A program made the translations under genes and the position numbers. The notes beneath the pieces were generated by a model. It saw only the letters and a list, made by a program, of their open reading frames with translations. It was not told the DNA's origin and did not search any database. Below, one piece after another: positions 17,806 to 26,260 of a DNA stretch of 64,000 nucleotides. The DNA is taken from contig JBFLXA010000002.1 in assembly GCA_040757575.1 (NCBI GenBank), forward strand, positions 262,715 to 326,714, read 5' to 3'. This stretch comes from PFJX01 sp040757575 (GTDB lineage Bacteria > Pseudomonadota > Gammaproteobacteria > Burkholderiales > Thiobacillaceae). Numbering within the stretch: the first letter of the stretch is position 1; each line of letters opens with the position of its first letter.

Positions 17806-18405
17806 TCAGTACTTGATCTCCCGTTCCTGCCAACCGGAATCCAGCTTCCAGCGGGCGGCAGAGGCAAGGGCGTTGACCTGGAGGGGTTTGGGCAACTGGC
17901 TGATGTCCAGGTACATGCGCAGGTAGATCAGATACTGGCTCTTCTTCTGCATCTGCCGGGTGTTCAGCACTGCCCAGTCCCGCAGGTCGCCCACGGCATG
18001 GAGGGCATCCTGGAGGCGGTCGTGGCCGGTGGTGACCCCCGCCAGGGTAACAAAGTACTGACGTAACAAGGCATTGTAGGCCAGGCGAATGGTGCGCTCC
18101 TGTTCCGTCATGCCCTCTGCCAGCCAGAATGTGCGCTCCCGTTCGGTTTCCACCGCTTGTACGAAGGACAGCTGGACCCCCCTGTGGAGGGCCTTTTCCA
18201 TGGTGGAGGAAAGGGTGATGTCGAAACGGCCGGACAGCTGGAACAATTCGCCTTTCTGGGTGACTTCCAGACGCTCCAGGGTGATGCCATCTGCCCGGGC
18301 GGCCTGGGGAGTGACCAGCAACAGGCAAGCCAAGGCCGTCAGGAGGACCAGGAAGACGGCCCGCAGTACGCCGGCGGGGCGTTCAAGGCTTGAGCAAGCG
18401 GGCAT
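17806..18405 (-). CDS. DUF4390 family exported protein
   Basis: A 199-residue protein with an N-terminal hydrophobic signal (VFLVLLTALACLLLVTP, cleavage near ARA/DG), then a mixed alpha/beta body with LERLEVTQKGELFQLSG and a C-terminal LPKPLQVNALASAARWKLDS. This matches DUF4390, typically found between rsmB and ntrYX in Betaproteobacteria. Function is not established; linkage to ntrY suggests an envelope role. The ATG at 18405 lies inside the end of rsmB (23-bp overlap). The alternative ATG at 18417 adds only MVFF. Confidence 0.8.
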   Translation of the reverse strand: MPACSSLERPAGVLRAVFLVLLTALACLLLVTPQAARADGITLERLEVTQKGELFQLSGRFDITLSSTMEKALHRGVQLSFVQAVETERERTFWLAEGMTEQERTIRLAYNALLRQYFVTLAGVTTGHDRLQDALHAVGDLRDWAVLNTRQMQKKSQYLIYLRMYLDISQLPKPLQVNALASAARWKLDSGWQEREIKY

Positions 18406-19681
18406 AAAAAAAACCATCCATATCCTGTCCGGGCAGTAGTTGGCAGGGGCCGCCTCCATCGCAGGGTTCCGGGAATCCGGCCGGGTCCAGGTGCGCGTCT
18501 CCATGCCTGGCAAGGAAGGCGGTGATCTGGTCCTGGTTCTCGGCCGGGAACAGGCTACAGGTGGCGTACAGGATTTTGCCACCCGGCTTCAGCAGGGGCC
18601 ACAGGGCCTCCAGCAACCGGGTTTGTTCCCGTGCCAGTTGTTGCATATCTTCCGCGCGCTTTAGCCATTTGCCATCCGGATGTCGGCGCACCACCCCCGA
18701 GGCGGTGCAGGGGGCATCCAGGAGAATGCGGTCGAAGGGCCGGCCATCCCACCACGTGTCGGTTGCCGCAGCGTCACAGGCTTGGATGGCGGCGCGGAGT
18801 CCCAGCCGGGTCAGTCCCTCCGTCACCTGGGCCAGACGTTGCGGGTCCTTGTCCAGGGCTAGCAGATCCAGGTCGTGGCGTTCCAACAGGTGGGCCGTCT
18901 TGCCGCCAGGGGCGGCGCAGGCATCCAGTACCCGCATGCCGTCGGCGCAGTCCAGCAGAGGAGCGGCCATCTGGGCTCCCAGGTCCTGGACCGATACCAA
19001 GCCCTCGGGGAAGCCAGACAGTTCAGACACCGGCACGGGGTGTTCCAGGGTCAGGGCTTCCGGCCCGGTACGGCGGCAGGCCAGGCCGGCCTGGGCCAGG
19101 GTGTCGGCGAAGTCGTCGATGTCTGCCCGGCGCCGGTTGACGCGCAGGGTCATGGGGGGATGGCCGTTCAGGGTCTCGACGATGTCCTGCCAGGCGTCGG
19201 GATAGGCGCCTTCCAGGCGGGCCAGCCACCAGGCGGGGAAATTCCAGCGAGCCTGAGGATCGGCTTCGGCCTGCTGAACCAGTTCATCCCGGCGACGCTG
19301 GAAGTTGCGCAGGATGGCGTTGGCGAAGCCCCGGGCCCGGGGGGTCTGGTGGGCCACCACGGCCACGGTTTCGTTGACGGCGGCATAGGCGGGGCTGATC
19401 TGGTTGTCCAGTTCGTGCAGGCCCACCATCAGGGGGCCCAGCAGGGTATCCGGGGCCAGGGGCCTGCCTGCCAGGGCCTGTATGAAGAAGTGCAGACGGC
19501 CTGCCTGGCGCAGGGTGCCGTAGGCCAGGCTTTGGGCGGCGGCAAGGTTACGGGGGTCAAGGAAACCCTTGCGGCTACGCAGATCGGCGAGGGTCTGGGT
19601 GAGACTGCGACCTTCCAGGAGTACGGCGTTGACGAGTTCCGAGGCGAGTAGTCGGGCCGGGCTGGCGGACACGGGCGGCAC
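18383..19681 (-). CDS. rsmB: 16S rRNA (cytosine(967)-C(5))-methyltransferase RsmB
   Basis: A 432-residue SAM-dependent enzyme. The N-terminal NusB-like RNA-binding domain covers about residues 1-140. The Rossmann methyltransferase domain follows, with the SAM loop LDACAAPGGKTAHLLE near residue 250. Both family cysteines are present: the catalytic one in TCSLFPAEN and the releasing one in LDAPCTASGVVRRHPDGKWL. It methylates C967 in helix 31 of 16S rRNA. It heads a minus-strand operon continuing into DUF4390, ntrY and ntrX. Confidence 0.95.
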   Translation of the reverse strand: MPPVSASPARLLASELVNAVLLEGRSLTQTLADLRSRKGFLDPRNLAAAQSLAYGTLRQAGRLHFFIQALAGRPLAPDTLLGPLMVGLHELDNQISPAYAAVNETVAVVAHQTPRARGFANAILRNFQRRRDELVQQAEADPQARWNFPAWWLARLEGAYPDAWQDIVETLNGHPPMTLRVNRRRADIDDFADTLAQAGLACRRTGPEALTLEHPVPVSELSGFPEGLVSVQDLGAQMAAPLLDCADGMRVLDACAAPGGKTAHLLERHDLDLLALDKDPQRLAQVTEGLTRLGLRAAIQACDAAATDTWWDGRPFDRILLDAPCTASGVVRRHPDGKWLKRAEDMQQLAREQTRLLEALWPLLKPGGKILYATCSLFPAENQDQITAFLARHGDAHLDPAGFPEPCDGGGPCQLLPGQDMDGFFYARLLKP

Positions 19682-19693
19682 GAAATACGGCGC

Positions 19694-20650
19694 TCAGTCT
19701 GCGGTGACGATCTTGTCCCGGCCGCTGTTCTTTGCCTGGTATAGGGCTTCGTCTGCCCGGCGTAGCAAGGCGTGGCCGTTCTCGTCCGGTCCCAGGGCAG
19801 CCAGGCCGGCGCTGAAGGTGGTGTTGACCTGCTTGCCTTCGTAGAGGAGGGGGGATTTCTTCATCAGTTGTTGCAGGCGCCCTAGCACCAGCAGGGCGCC
19901 CCGGCTGTCGGTGTCGGGCAGCACCAGGGTGAATTCCTCGCCGCCGTAGCGCACCAGGGCGTCGGATTTGCGCATCACCGAGCGGATCAGGCTGGCGAAG
20001 TGGATGAGCATCTGGTCCCCCGCTTCGTGGCCATAGGTGTCGTTCACGTTCTTGAAGAAATCCAGATCCACCATGGCCAGGGCAAGCTTGGCGTTATTGC
20101 GATGGCACCGGGCGATTTCCCGCCCCAGGGTCTGATCGAGGCCCCGCCGGTTCAGGGCGCCGGTGAGGGCGTCTTCGTTCAGCAGCTGGCGGGTTTCTGC
20201 CAGTTCGTTCTGCATGTTGATGATGGTGTAGCGGGTTTCCTGCAATTCCTTGTGGCTGGCTTCCACGGTGTTCTGGATGCCGCTGGCCTGCATCACCACG
20301 GTGGAAAGCAGGCGCAGGATCTCCTGCTTGTCCCGGCTATTTTTCAGCGTGTTGACGTTGTCCGTCAGGTCCTTGTTCTTGTCTCCCAATGTCTTGGCCA
20401 GGGTGCCCGTCTTGTCGCTCACGTCCTGGACCATCTCGCGCAGGGCCTGGATGAGTTCGGCGCAGATGCTGTTGTCCTGGGCAGCTACGATCTGGGGTTC
20501 CTGGGGGGGCGGCGATGCGGAAACCGGGGGCGGAGGCAAACCGGAAATCTCGTAATAGACACGCGCATAGTTCTCCGGCGTGGGCGGCTGTCCGGTTTCC
20601 CGGAGCCGCTGCATGACGGTGATGCCGATGACGTTGGGTGTCTGAGCCAT
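19694..20650 (-). CDS. Diguanylate cyclase with an N-terminal helical domain
   Basis: A 318-residue protein with a C-terminal GGDEF domain (about residues 155-318). The catalytic loop reads RYGGEEF, and the metal-binding MVDLDFFKNVNDTYGHEAGD is intact, so cyclic-di-GMP synthesis is expected. No RxxD inhibitory site is obvious upstream of the loop. The first 150 residues are helical and charged without a recognised sensor or membrane segment. The ATG at 20650 is chosen over 20689 because it follows an AGGGAA segment and gives a compact N-terminus. It ends 12 bp upstream of rsmB and could be co-transcribed. Confidence 0.88.
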   Translation of the reverse strand: MAQTPNVIGITVMQRLRETGQPPTPENYARVYYEISGLPPPPVSASPPPQEPQIVAAQDNSICAELIQALREMVQDVSDKTGTLAKTLGDKNKDLTDNVNTLKNSRDKQEILRLLSTVVMQASGIQNTVEASHKELQETRYTIINMQNELAETRQLLNEDALTGALNRRGLDQTLGREIARCHRNNAKLALAMVDLDFFKNVNDTYGHEAGDQMLIHFASLIRSVMRKSDALVRYGGEEFTLVLPDTDSRGALLVLGRLQQLMKKSPLLYEGKQVNTTFSAGLAALGPDENGHALLRRADEALYQAKNSGRDKIVTAD

Positions 20651-20760
20651 TTCCCTGACGGAGGAGGATAAGTGTTTTCCGTGAGGCATTATCGGCCAGG
20701 AAGTGCGAATCTTTAACCCGTTACGGGATAATGTTGCAGCGTTCCTTACCTTTCTCGTCC

Positions 20761-22134
20761 ATGCACATACACATTCTCGGTATTTGCGGCACCTTCATGG
20801 GTGGCATTGCCGTCATTGCCCAACAGGCCGGCCACCGGGTCACCGGCTGCGACGCCAACGTCTATCCCCCCATGAGCACCCAACTGGAAGCCCTGGGCAT
20901 CGAGCTGATTGAGGGCTTTGGCACGGAGCAACTGGATATGGAGCCGGATGTCTGGGTGATCGGCAACGTGGTCACCCGGGGCAAGCAGCCCCTTATGGAA
21001 GAAATCCTCAATCGGGGCCTGCCCTATGTATCCGGCCCCCAGTGGCTGGCAGAACAGGTACTGAAGGACAAATGGGTCCTGGCCGTGGCCGGCACCCACG
21101 GCAAGACCACCACCTCCTCCATGCTGGCCTGGATTCTGGAAGACTGTGGCCTGAGCCCGGGCTATCTGATCGGTGGCGTGCCCATGAACTTCGGTGTATC
21201 CGCCCGGCTCACCGAATCCCCTTTCTTTGTCATCGAGGCGGACGAATACGACACCGCCTTCTTCGACAAGCGTTCCAAGTTCGTCCATTACCGGCCACGT
21301 ACGGCGGTGTTGAACAACCTGGAATACGACCATGCCGACATCTTCCCGGACCTGGCGGCCATCGAGACCCAGTTCCACCACCTGGTGCGTACCGTGCCTG
21401 GCAACGGCCTGGTGGTGGCCAACGGCGGCGAGGAAAGTCTGTCCCGGGTGCTGGGACGGGGCTGCTGGACGCCGGTGGAAACCTTTGGCGGCGTTGCCGA
21501 AAGCGGCTGGCAGGCACGGGCCGTCAACGAATCCCACTTCGACGTGTTTCTGGGCGGGGTGCTCCAGGGCCGGGTGACCTGGGACCTGCTGGGTGAGCAC
21601 AACCGCCTCAACGCCCTGGCCGCCCTGGCGGCCGCCCGCCATGCCGGGGTGCCGGTGAAGGATGGCATCGAGGCCCTGTCCCGCTTCATCAACGTCAAGC
21701 GGCGCATGGAGGTGCGTGGGGTGGCCGGGGGGGTGACGGTCTACGACGACTTCGCCCACCATCCCACGGCCATCGCCACCACCCTGGAAGGCCTGCGGGC
21801 CAAGGTGGGGCAGGCGCGCATCCTGGCAGTGCTGGAGCCTCGTTCCAACACCATGAAGCTGGGGGTCATGAAGGCCCAGTTGCCCGCCAGCCTGGAAGCC
21901 GCCGACAAGATCTTCTGCTACACCGGCGGCATCGACTGGGACGCAGGCGCCGCTCTGGCACCCCTGGAGGACAGGCTGGTAGTCCAGGACAATCTGGCGG
22001 AACTGGCGGCCGCCGTCACCCGGGATGCCCGGCCCGGGGACCACGTGCTGGTGATGAGCAATGGCGGTTTCGGCGGCATCCATCAAATGCTGCTGGACCG
22101 GCTCGCTCTGCCGGCGGCGGTGGCAACGGGCTAG
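20761..22134 (+). CDS. mpl: UDP-N-acetylmuramate:L-Ala-gamma-D-Glu-meso-DAP ligase
   Basis: A 457-residue Mur-ligase-family enzyme that joins recycled tripeptide to UDP-MurNAc in the cytoplasm. Features: N-terminal nucleotide-binding loop HILGICGTFMGGIA, ATP loop GTHGKTTTSSMLAW near residue 110, EADEYDTAF, and DDFAHHPTAI in the C-terminal domain. The start is set by the conserved MHIHILGICGT. It fits with the AmpG-like permease fragment at the left edge, since both serve peptidoglycan recycling, but the two are not in one operon. Confidence 0.95.
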   Translation: MHIHILGICGTFMGGIAVIAQQAGHRVTGCDANVYPPMSTQLEALGIELIEGFGTEQLDMEPDVWVIGNVVTRGKQPLMEEILNRGLPYVSGPQWLAEQVLKDKWVLAVAGTHGKTTTSSMLAWILEDCGLSPGYLIGGVPMNFGVSARLTESPFFVIEADEYDTAFFDKRSKFVHYRPRTAVLNNLEYDHADIFPDLAAIETQFHHLVRTVPGNGLVVANGGEESLSRVLGRGCWTPVETFGGVAESGWQARAVNESHFDVFLGGVLQGRVTWDLLGEHNRLNALAALAAARHAGVPVKDGIEALSRFINVKRRMEVRGVAGGVTVYDDFAHHPTAIATTLEGLRAKVGQARILAVLEPRSNTMKLGVMKAQLPASLEAADKIFCYTGGIDWDAGAALAPLEDRLVVQDNLAELAAAVTRDARPGDHVLVMSNGGFGGIHQMLLDRLALPAAVATG

Positions 22135-22141
22135 GGCTGGC

Positions 22142-23266
22142 GTGGCGGACACCCCGCAACTCAGGCTGGAACGGGGCGAAGACGGCCCGGTCCTGTATCT
22201 GGGGGGCGACTGGCGTCTGCCTTTCCTGCTGGATATCCGCACGGCCCTCGCCTTTCTGCCGTCTTTGGAGGCGGATGCCGGCCTGGTGGTGGACGGCAGC
22301 GGCCTGGCGGATCTGGACAGTGCTGCCGCCCGGGTCCTCATGTCCGGCCTGCTTGACCACGGCCTGGCCTGGGAACAGGTGCGCGTGGCCGGCTTTTCCA
22401 CCCAGCGGCAGGCCCTGCTGGCCCTGGTGGCGGAATGTCTGGCAGCAGAAGCTCAGGAGGGCGGGGGCACCCAATCCTGGCTGGGCCGCCTGGGCGGAAG
22501 CGCCGTGGTGGTGTTGAACGGGGCCCGGAGCTGGCTGGCTTTTCTGGGCCAGACCGGCGAGGCCCTGGGCCGGGTGGCCTTCAGACCCTGGGCCTGGCGC
22601 CCCCGGGAATTGTTCGGCCAGCTGGAGAACGTGGGCCTGGAAGCCCTGGCCATCGTCGGCCTGATGACATTCCTGGTGGGGGGGGTGTTTGCCCACCTGC
22701 TGGGCATCCAGATCGAGAAATACGGTGCCAACATCTTCATCGTCGATGGCGTCGCCCTGGCCATGGCCAGGGAACTGGCCCCCCTGTTGACCGCCATCCT
22801 GGTGGCGGGCCGTTCCGGCGCCGCCTTCACCGCCCAGATCGGTGCCATGAAGGTCACCGAGGAGATCGACGCCATTTCCACCCTGGGCCTCTCCCCTTAC
22901 CAGGTGCTGGTGCTGCCCCGGCTCATTGCCATCGTCATCGCAATGCCTCTGCTGACCTTCTTTGGCGATCTGCTGGGCCTGCTGGGAGCCGCTGTCATTG
23001 CCGCCCAGCAACTGGACATCACCTTCTACACCTTCTTCACCCGGCTGCGGGAAGTCCTGCCCCTGGATTCGGTGCTCTACGGCCTCTACAAGGCGCCGGC
23101 CTTCGCTGCCGCCATCGCCCTCATCGCCTGTCGCAATGGCATGGCTGTGAGCCGGGACGCCCGTAGCGTGGGCGATTTCACCACCACCACCGTGGTGCAA
23201 AGCCTGGTGGCGGTGATCCTCATCAACGCGGCCTTCGCCCTGGGCTCTGCGGATTACGGCCTGTGA
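22142..23266 (+). CDS. MlaE-type ABC permease with N-terminal STAS domain
   Basis: A 374-residue protein starting at GTG 22142, 7 bp after mpl. Residues about 1-100 look like a STAS domain (VVDGSGLADLDSAAARVLM), the fold of MlaB. The rest is an MlaE/YrbE permease with helices and the family signature GRSGAAFTAQIGAMKVTEEIDA. In E. coli these parts are separate MlaB and MlaE proteins. It should form the inner-membrane core of a lipid transporter with the ATPase, MCE and lipoprotein genes that follow, all overlapping. Other in-frame starts lie inside mpl, so the GTG is favoured. Confidence 0.9.
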   Translation: MADTPQLRLERGEDGPVLYLGGDWRLPFLLDIRTALAFLPSLEADAGLVVDGSGLADLDSAAARVLMSGLLDHGLAWEQVRVAGFSTQRQALLALVAECLAAEAQEGGGTQSWLGRLGGSAVVVLNGARSWLAFLGQTGEALGRVAFRPWAWRPRELFGQLENVGLEALAIVGLMTFLVGGVFAHLLGIQIEKYGANIFIVDGVALAMARELAPLLTAILVAGRSGAAFTAQIGAMKVTEEIDAISTLGLSPYQVLVLPRLIAIVIAMPLLTFFGDLLGLLGAAVIAAQQLDITFYTFFTRLREVLPLDSVLYGLYKAPAFAAAIALIACRNGMAVSRDARSVGDFTTTTVVQSLVAVILINAAFALGSADYGL

Positions 23267-24066
23267 GCGGCAACGTGCCCCCTGCCCACGAGGTCCCCGC
23301 CCTGGCCGTCCGGGGCTTGCGTACCCGGCTCGGCGGCCGCTGGCTCCACGATGGGGTGGACTTCACCCTGCGCCGGGGTGAGGTGGCCGCCCTCATCGGC
23401 GGCAGCGGTACCGGCAAGACGGTGCTGCTGCGGGAATGCATCGGCTTGCATCAACCCACGGAAGGCCAGGTACAAGTGCTGGGGGAAGACCTCTGGCAAC
23501 TGCGGGGACCGGCCCTGAACCTGCTGCGGCAACGTTTCGGCGTGCTGTTCCAGGAAGGGGCCCTGTTTTCCTCCCTCACCGTGGCCCAGAACGTGGAAGC
23601 GCCCCTGACGGAGCACACCAGCCTGCCCCGATTCCTGCGGGATGAGGTGGCGCGGCTGCGCATCCGCATGGCGGGCCTGCCGGCGGATGCCGGCGACAAG
23701 CGGCCGGCAGAGCTCTCCGGCGGCATGAAGAAGCGCGCCGCCCTGGCCCGGGCCCTGGCCCTGGAGCCGGAACTCCTGTTCCTGGACGAACCCACTTCCG
23801 GCCTGGACCCCATCAGCGCCCGGGCTTTCGACCGCCTACTGCGCACCCTGTGCGACAGTCTGGGCATGACGGCCCTGCTCACGACCCATGACCTGGACAC
23901 CCTCTGGGGCCTGGTGGACCGGGTCATCGTGCTGCACGGCGGCCGGGTGATTGCCGACGGCCCCGTGGCGGAAGTGGCCCGGGTGGACCACGAGTGGATT
24001 AGGGCTTACTTTTCGTCCCATTCCGGCGCAAGAAACCACGGGGGAGCAACGCACGATGGAACCTGA
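23263..24066 (+). CDS. MlaF-type ABC transporter ATPase
   Basis: A 267-residue ATPase with the full ABC motif set: Walker A GGSGTGKTVLLRE near residues 45-57, signature LSGGMKKRAALARAL, Walker B LLFLDEPTSGLDP and switch His in LLTTHDLDT. It belongs to the MlaF group that powers lipid exchange between the membranes. The GTG start overlaps the permease stop (GTGA), and its end overlaps the MCE gene by 11 bp, so subunits are produced together. Confidence 0.93.
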   Translation: MSGNVPPAHEVPALAVRGLRTRLGGRWLHDGVDFTLRRGEVAALIGGSGTGKTVLLRECIGLHQPTEGQVQVLGEDLWQLRGPALNLLRQRFGVLFQEGALFSSLTVAQNVEAPLTEHTSLPRFLRDEVARLRIRMAGLPADAGDKRPAELSGGMKKRAALARALALEPELLFLDEPTSGLDPISARAFDRLLRTLCDSLGMTALLTTHDLDTLWGLVDRVIVLHGGRVIADGPVAEVARVDHEWIRAYFSSHSGARNHGGATHDGT

Positions 24067-25012
24067 AGCACGATACGCCTGGGTGGGCGCCGGCGTTCTC
24101 GCCCTGGTGGCCCTGCTGGTGCTGGGCATGCTCTGGCTCACGGGGGAAACCGATGACCGGGTCATCAAGCGCTACACCGTCTATTTCGAGCAGCAATCCC
24201 TGGAGGGGCTGCAAATCGGCAGTGGCGTGCGCATGCAGGGCATCACCGTGGGCAAGGTGGAAGACTACGCCATCATCCCCGGCCATGCCCGGCGGGTGAA
24301 AGTCACCCTGCAAGTGGACGCCCGCACCCCGGTGCTGGAAGGGGCCGTGGCGGAAGTCGCCCGGCATCTGGTCACCGGCCTGTCCGCCATCGACTTGGTG
24401 AACAAGGGCGAAGGAGGCCCGCCCCTCATGAACGTGCCCACCGGCGAGGAATATCCCGTCATCCCTGAAGGGGTGACCCAGTTCGCCCGCATGGCCAGCA
24501 CCCTGGAAGACATGGGGCTGGCGGGCCGCGATGCCCTGGTGCGCTTCAACACCCTGCTATCGGACCGCAACATGGCCGCCCTGGGCCGCTTGGTGGACAA
24601 TCTGGAAGGCATCAGCGGCAACCTGCGCCAGACCCTGCCGGCCCTGACGGAAGAAACCCGTGCCACCCTGGCGGACACCCGGGCCGCCGCCGCCCGTCTG
24701 GACGGCCTGGGGGCGGAAGCCAGCCAGACCCTGCGGGACAGCCGCGCCCACATGGACGGCCTGGCCGCTGAAACCCGGGCCACCCTGGCCTCGGCCCGGG
24801 AAAGCTTCCAGGCCGTAAACCGGGAAATGGCCGGCCTGAGCATGGAACTGAAGCTCAGCGCCGACCTGGCCACCCAGGAAATCCAGTCCACGGCCCAGTC
24901 TTTGCGACAGGCCGGGGACGCCCTCCAGGAAACTGGGCGCGCCTTGTCAGAACCCGCCCGCATCCTTTACGGCACCCACGAGGCCGACTTGGGCCCGGGA
25001 GAACAGCCATGA
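24056..25012 (+). CDS. MlaD-type MCE-domain protein
   Basis: A 318-residue periplasmic protein anchored by one N-terminal helix (about residues 8-26). A single MCE domain follows (YFEQQSLEGLQIGSGVRMQG), then a long Ala/Arg/Glu-rich region from about residue 150 with heptad-like repeats that should form a coiled coil or tunnel. MCE proteins form rings that carry phospholipid between membranes. E. coli MlaD is far shorter; the long C-terminal helix is more like the PqiB/LetB or actinobacterial forms. The ATG at 24056 sits inside the ATPase gene. Confidence 0.9.
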   Translation: MEPEARYAWVGAGVLALVALLVLGMLWLTGETDDRVIKRYTVYFEQQSLEGLQIGSGVRMQGITVGKVEDYAIIPGHARRVKVTLQVDARTPVLEGAVAEVARHLVTGLSAIDLVNKGEGGPPLMNVPTGEEYPVIPEGVTQFARMASTLEDMGLAGRDALVRFNTLLSDRNMAALGRLVDNLEGISGNLRQTLPALTEETRATLADTRAAAARLDGLGAEASQTLRDSRAHMDGLAAETRATLASARESFQAVNREMAGLSMELKLSADLATQEIQSTAQSLRQAGDALQETGRALSEPARILYGTHEADLGPGEQP

Positions 25013-25626
25013 ACCGATCTTCAACGCTGGCCAGAACCCTCGCAGCTGCAGTCCTCCTGGGGCTGCTGGGCGCCTGCTCCTTGCCCGGCGAACCAAAACA
25101 GGCAGTAAGCTACTACGTGCTGACAGACCCGGGCCCCGTGGCCCTCAGCCCCGTTTCCCACGCCGGCACCCTGCTGGTGCGGGACATGGAAGCCCCCCCC
25201 TTCTACCAGGACACCCGGCTGGCCTTCAGCCGCACCCCGGGCACCCGGGGGCAATACCAATACGCCCGCTGGAGCGAACCCGCCCCCCGCAAACTGGTCT
25301 GGATGCTGCGCCAGCGCCTGGAAACCGCCCGCACCTTCGCCGCCGTGGCCCCTCTGGGCAACGGTGTGCAGGGGGATTACCAGCTTAATACCCGGCTGGT
25401 GGACTTCTTCCACGACGCCACCACCCCCCCCGGCGTGGCCCTGGTCGTGCTGGAAGCAGAACTGGTCCGCCGGGACACCGGCAGCTTGGCCGGCCGGCGT
25501 TTCTTCGCAGCCCAGGTGCCCGTGCAAAGCTACGACGCGCGAGGCGCCGCCGACGCCCTGGAGCGGGGGGCCAACCAGGTCATGGACGAAGTGGTGGCGT
25601 GGCTGGCGGAGTCGTTCCGGTTCTGA
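25009..25626 (+). CDS. ABC-type transport auxiliary lipoprotein (PqiC-like)
   Basis: A 205-residue lipoprotein with a lipobox LLGLLGAC (Cys at residue 23) after a short signal. The body matches the ABC_trans_aux family (YYVLTDPGP, LLVRDMEAPPFYQDTRLAFS). Members such as PqiC sit at the outer membrane and receive lipid from MCE tunnels. It closes the four-gene operon, with its start overlapping the MCE stop by ATGA. This gene content (permease, ATPase, MCE, lipoprotein) is a self-sufficient transporter without MlaA or MlaC. Confidence 0.88.
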   Translation: MNRSSTLARTLAAAVLLGLLGACSLPGEPKQAVSYYVLTDPGPVALSPVSHAGTLLVRDMEAPPFYQDTRLAFSRTPGTRGQYQYARWSEPAPRKLVWMLRQRLETARTFAAVAPLGNGVQGDYQLNTRLVDFFHDATTPPGVALVVLEAELVRRDTGSLAGRRFFAAQVPVQSYDARGAADALERGANQVMDEVVAWLAESFRF

Positions 25627-25705
25627 TTCCCTCTCGCCAAGCTGGCGGGCGGGATTGCCCATAGCCCGGTAAAATGGCCAGCCATTCCGCCCGGCCTTGT
25701 GTGCA

Positions 25706-26260
25706 ATGCTCCTCTACATCCACGGTTTCAACAGTTCCGCCCAGTCCGGCAAGGCCCGGGAGATGGGGGCCTGGATGGCGGCCCGGGGACTGGGGGAGGC
25801 CTTTGTCTGCCCGGATCTGCCGGAGCGGCCTGGCCAGGCCATGGCCCTGCTGGAAGACCTGATTGCCCGTTCCCGGGGGGCGGCCAAGCTGGTGGGCAGT
25901 TCCCTGGGAGGCTTTTACGCCACTTTCCTGGCGGAAAAGCATGATCTCAAGGCGGTGCTGGTGAACCCCTGCGTGGGCTGCCATGACAAGCTGGCCAGCT
26001 ATGTGGGCCAGCCGCAGAAAAACTGGCATACGGGGGCGGAGTACGTGTTCGGCCCCGAGCACCTGGCCGAGTTGCAGGCCCTGGCCCGGCCGGCCCGTCG
26101 CCTGGACAACTATTTCCTGCTGGTGGAACAGGGGGACGAGGTGCTGGACTACCGGGAGGCGGTGGATTTCTATGCTGGCGCCCGCCAGGTGGTGCTGGAG
26201 GGGGGTGACCATGGTTTCACCCGTTTCACCGACTATCTGCCGGCCATTTTGGAGTTTTGA
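25706..26260 (+). CDS. YqiA/YcfP-family alpha/beta-fold esterase
   Basis: A 184-residue protein with the alpha/beta-hydrolase features of the YqiA family: N-terminal LLYIHGFNSS, nucleophile elbow GSSLGGFYATFLA near residue 62, and a C-terminal His in EGGDHGFTRF. E. coli YqiA hydrolyses short acyl esters, including palmitoyl-CoA, in vitro; its cell role is unknown. The ATG at 25706 starts directly at the first beta strand. It ends in a TGATG overlap with the exoribonuclease gene, so the two are coupled. Confidence 0.85.
   Translation: MLLYIHGFNSSAQSGKAREMGAWMAARGLGEAFVCPDLPERPGQAMALLEDLIARSRGAAKLVGSSLGGFYATFLAEKHDLKAVLVNPCVGCHDKLASYVGQPQKNWHTGAEYVFGPEHLAELQALARPARRLDNYFLLVEQGDEVLDYREAVDFYAGARQVVLEGGDHGFTRFTDYLPAILEF

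Noticed and set aside
20746..22401. 551-codon open frame antisense to mpl
   Set aside because: It is a shadow frame of a GC-rich gene; mpl on the other strand has complete motifs and a correct start.
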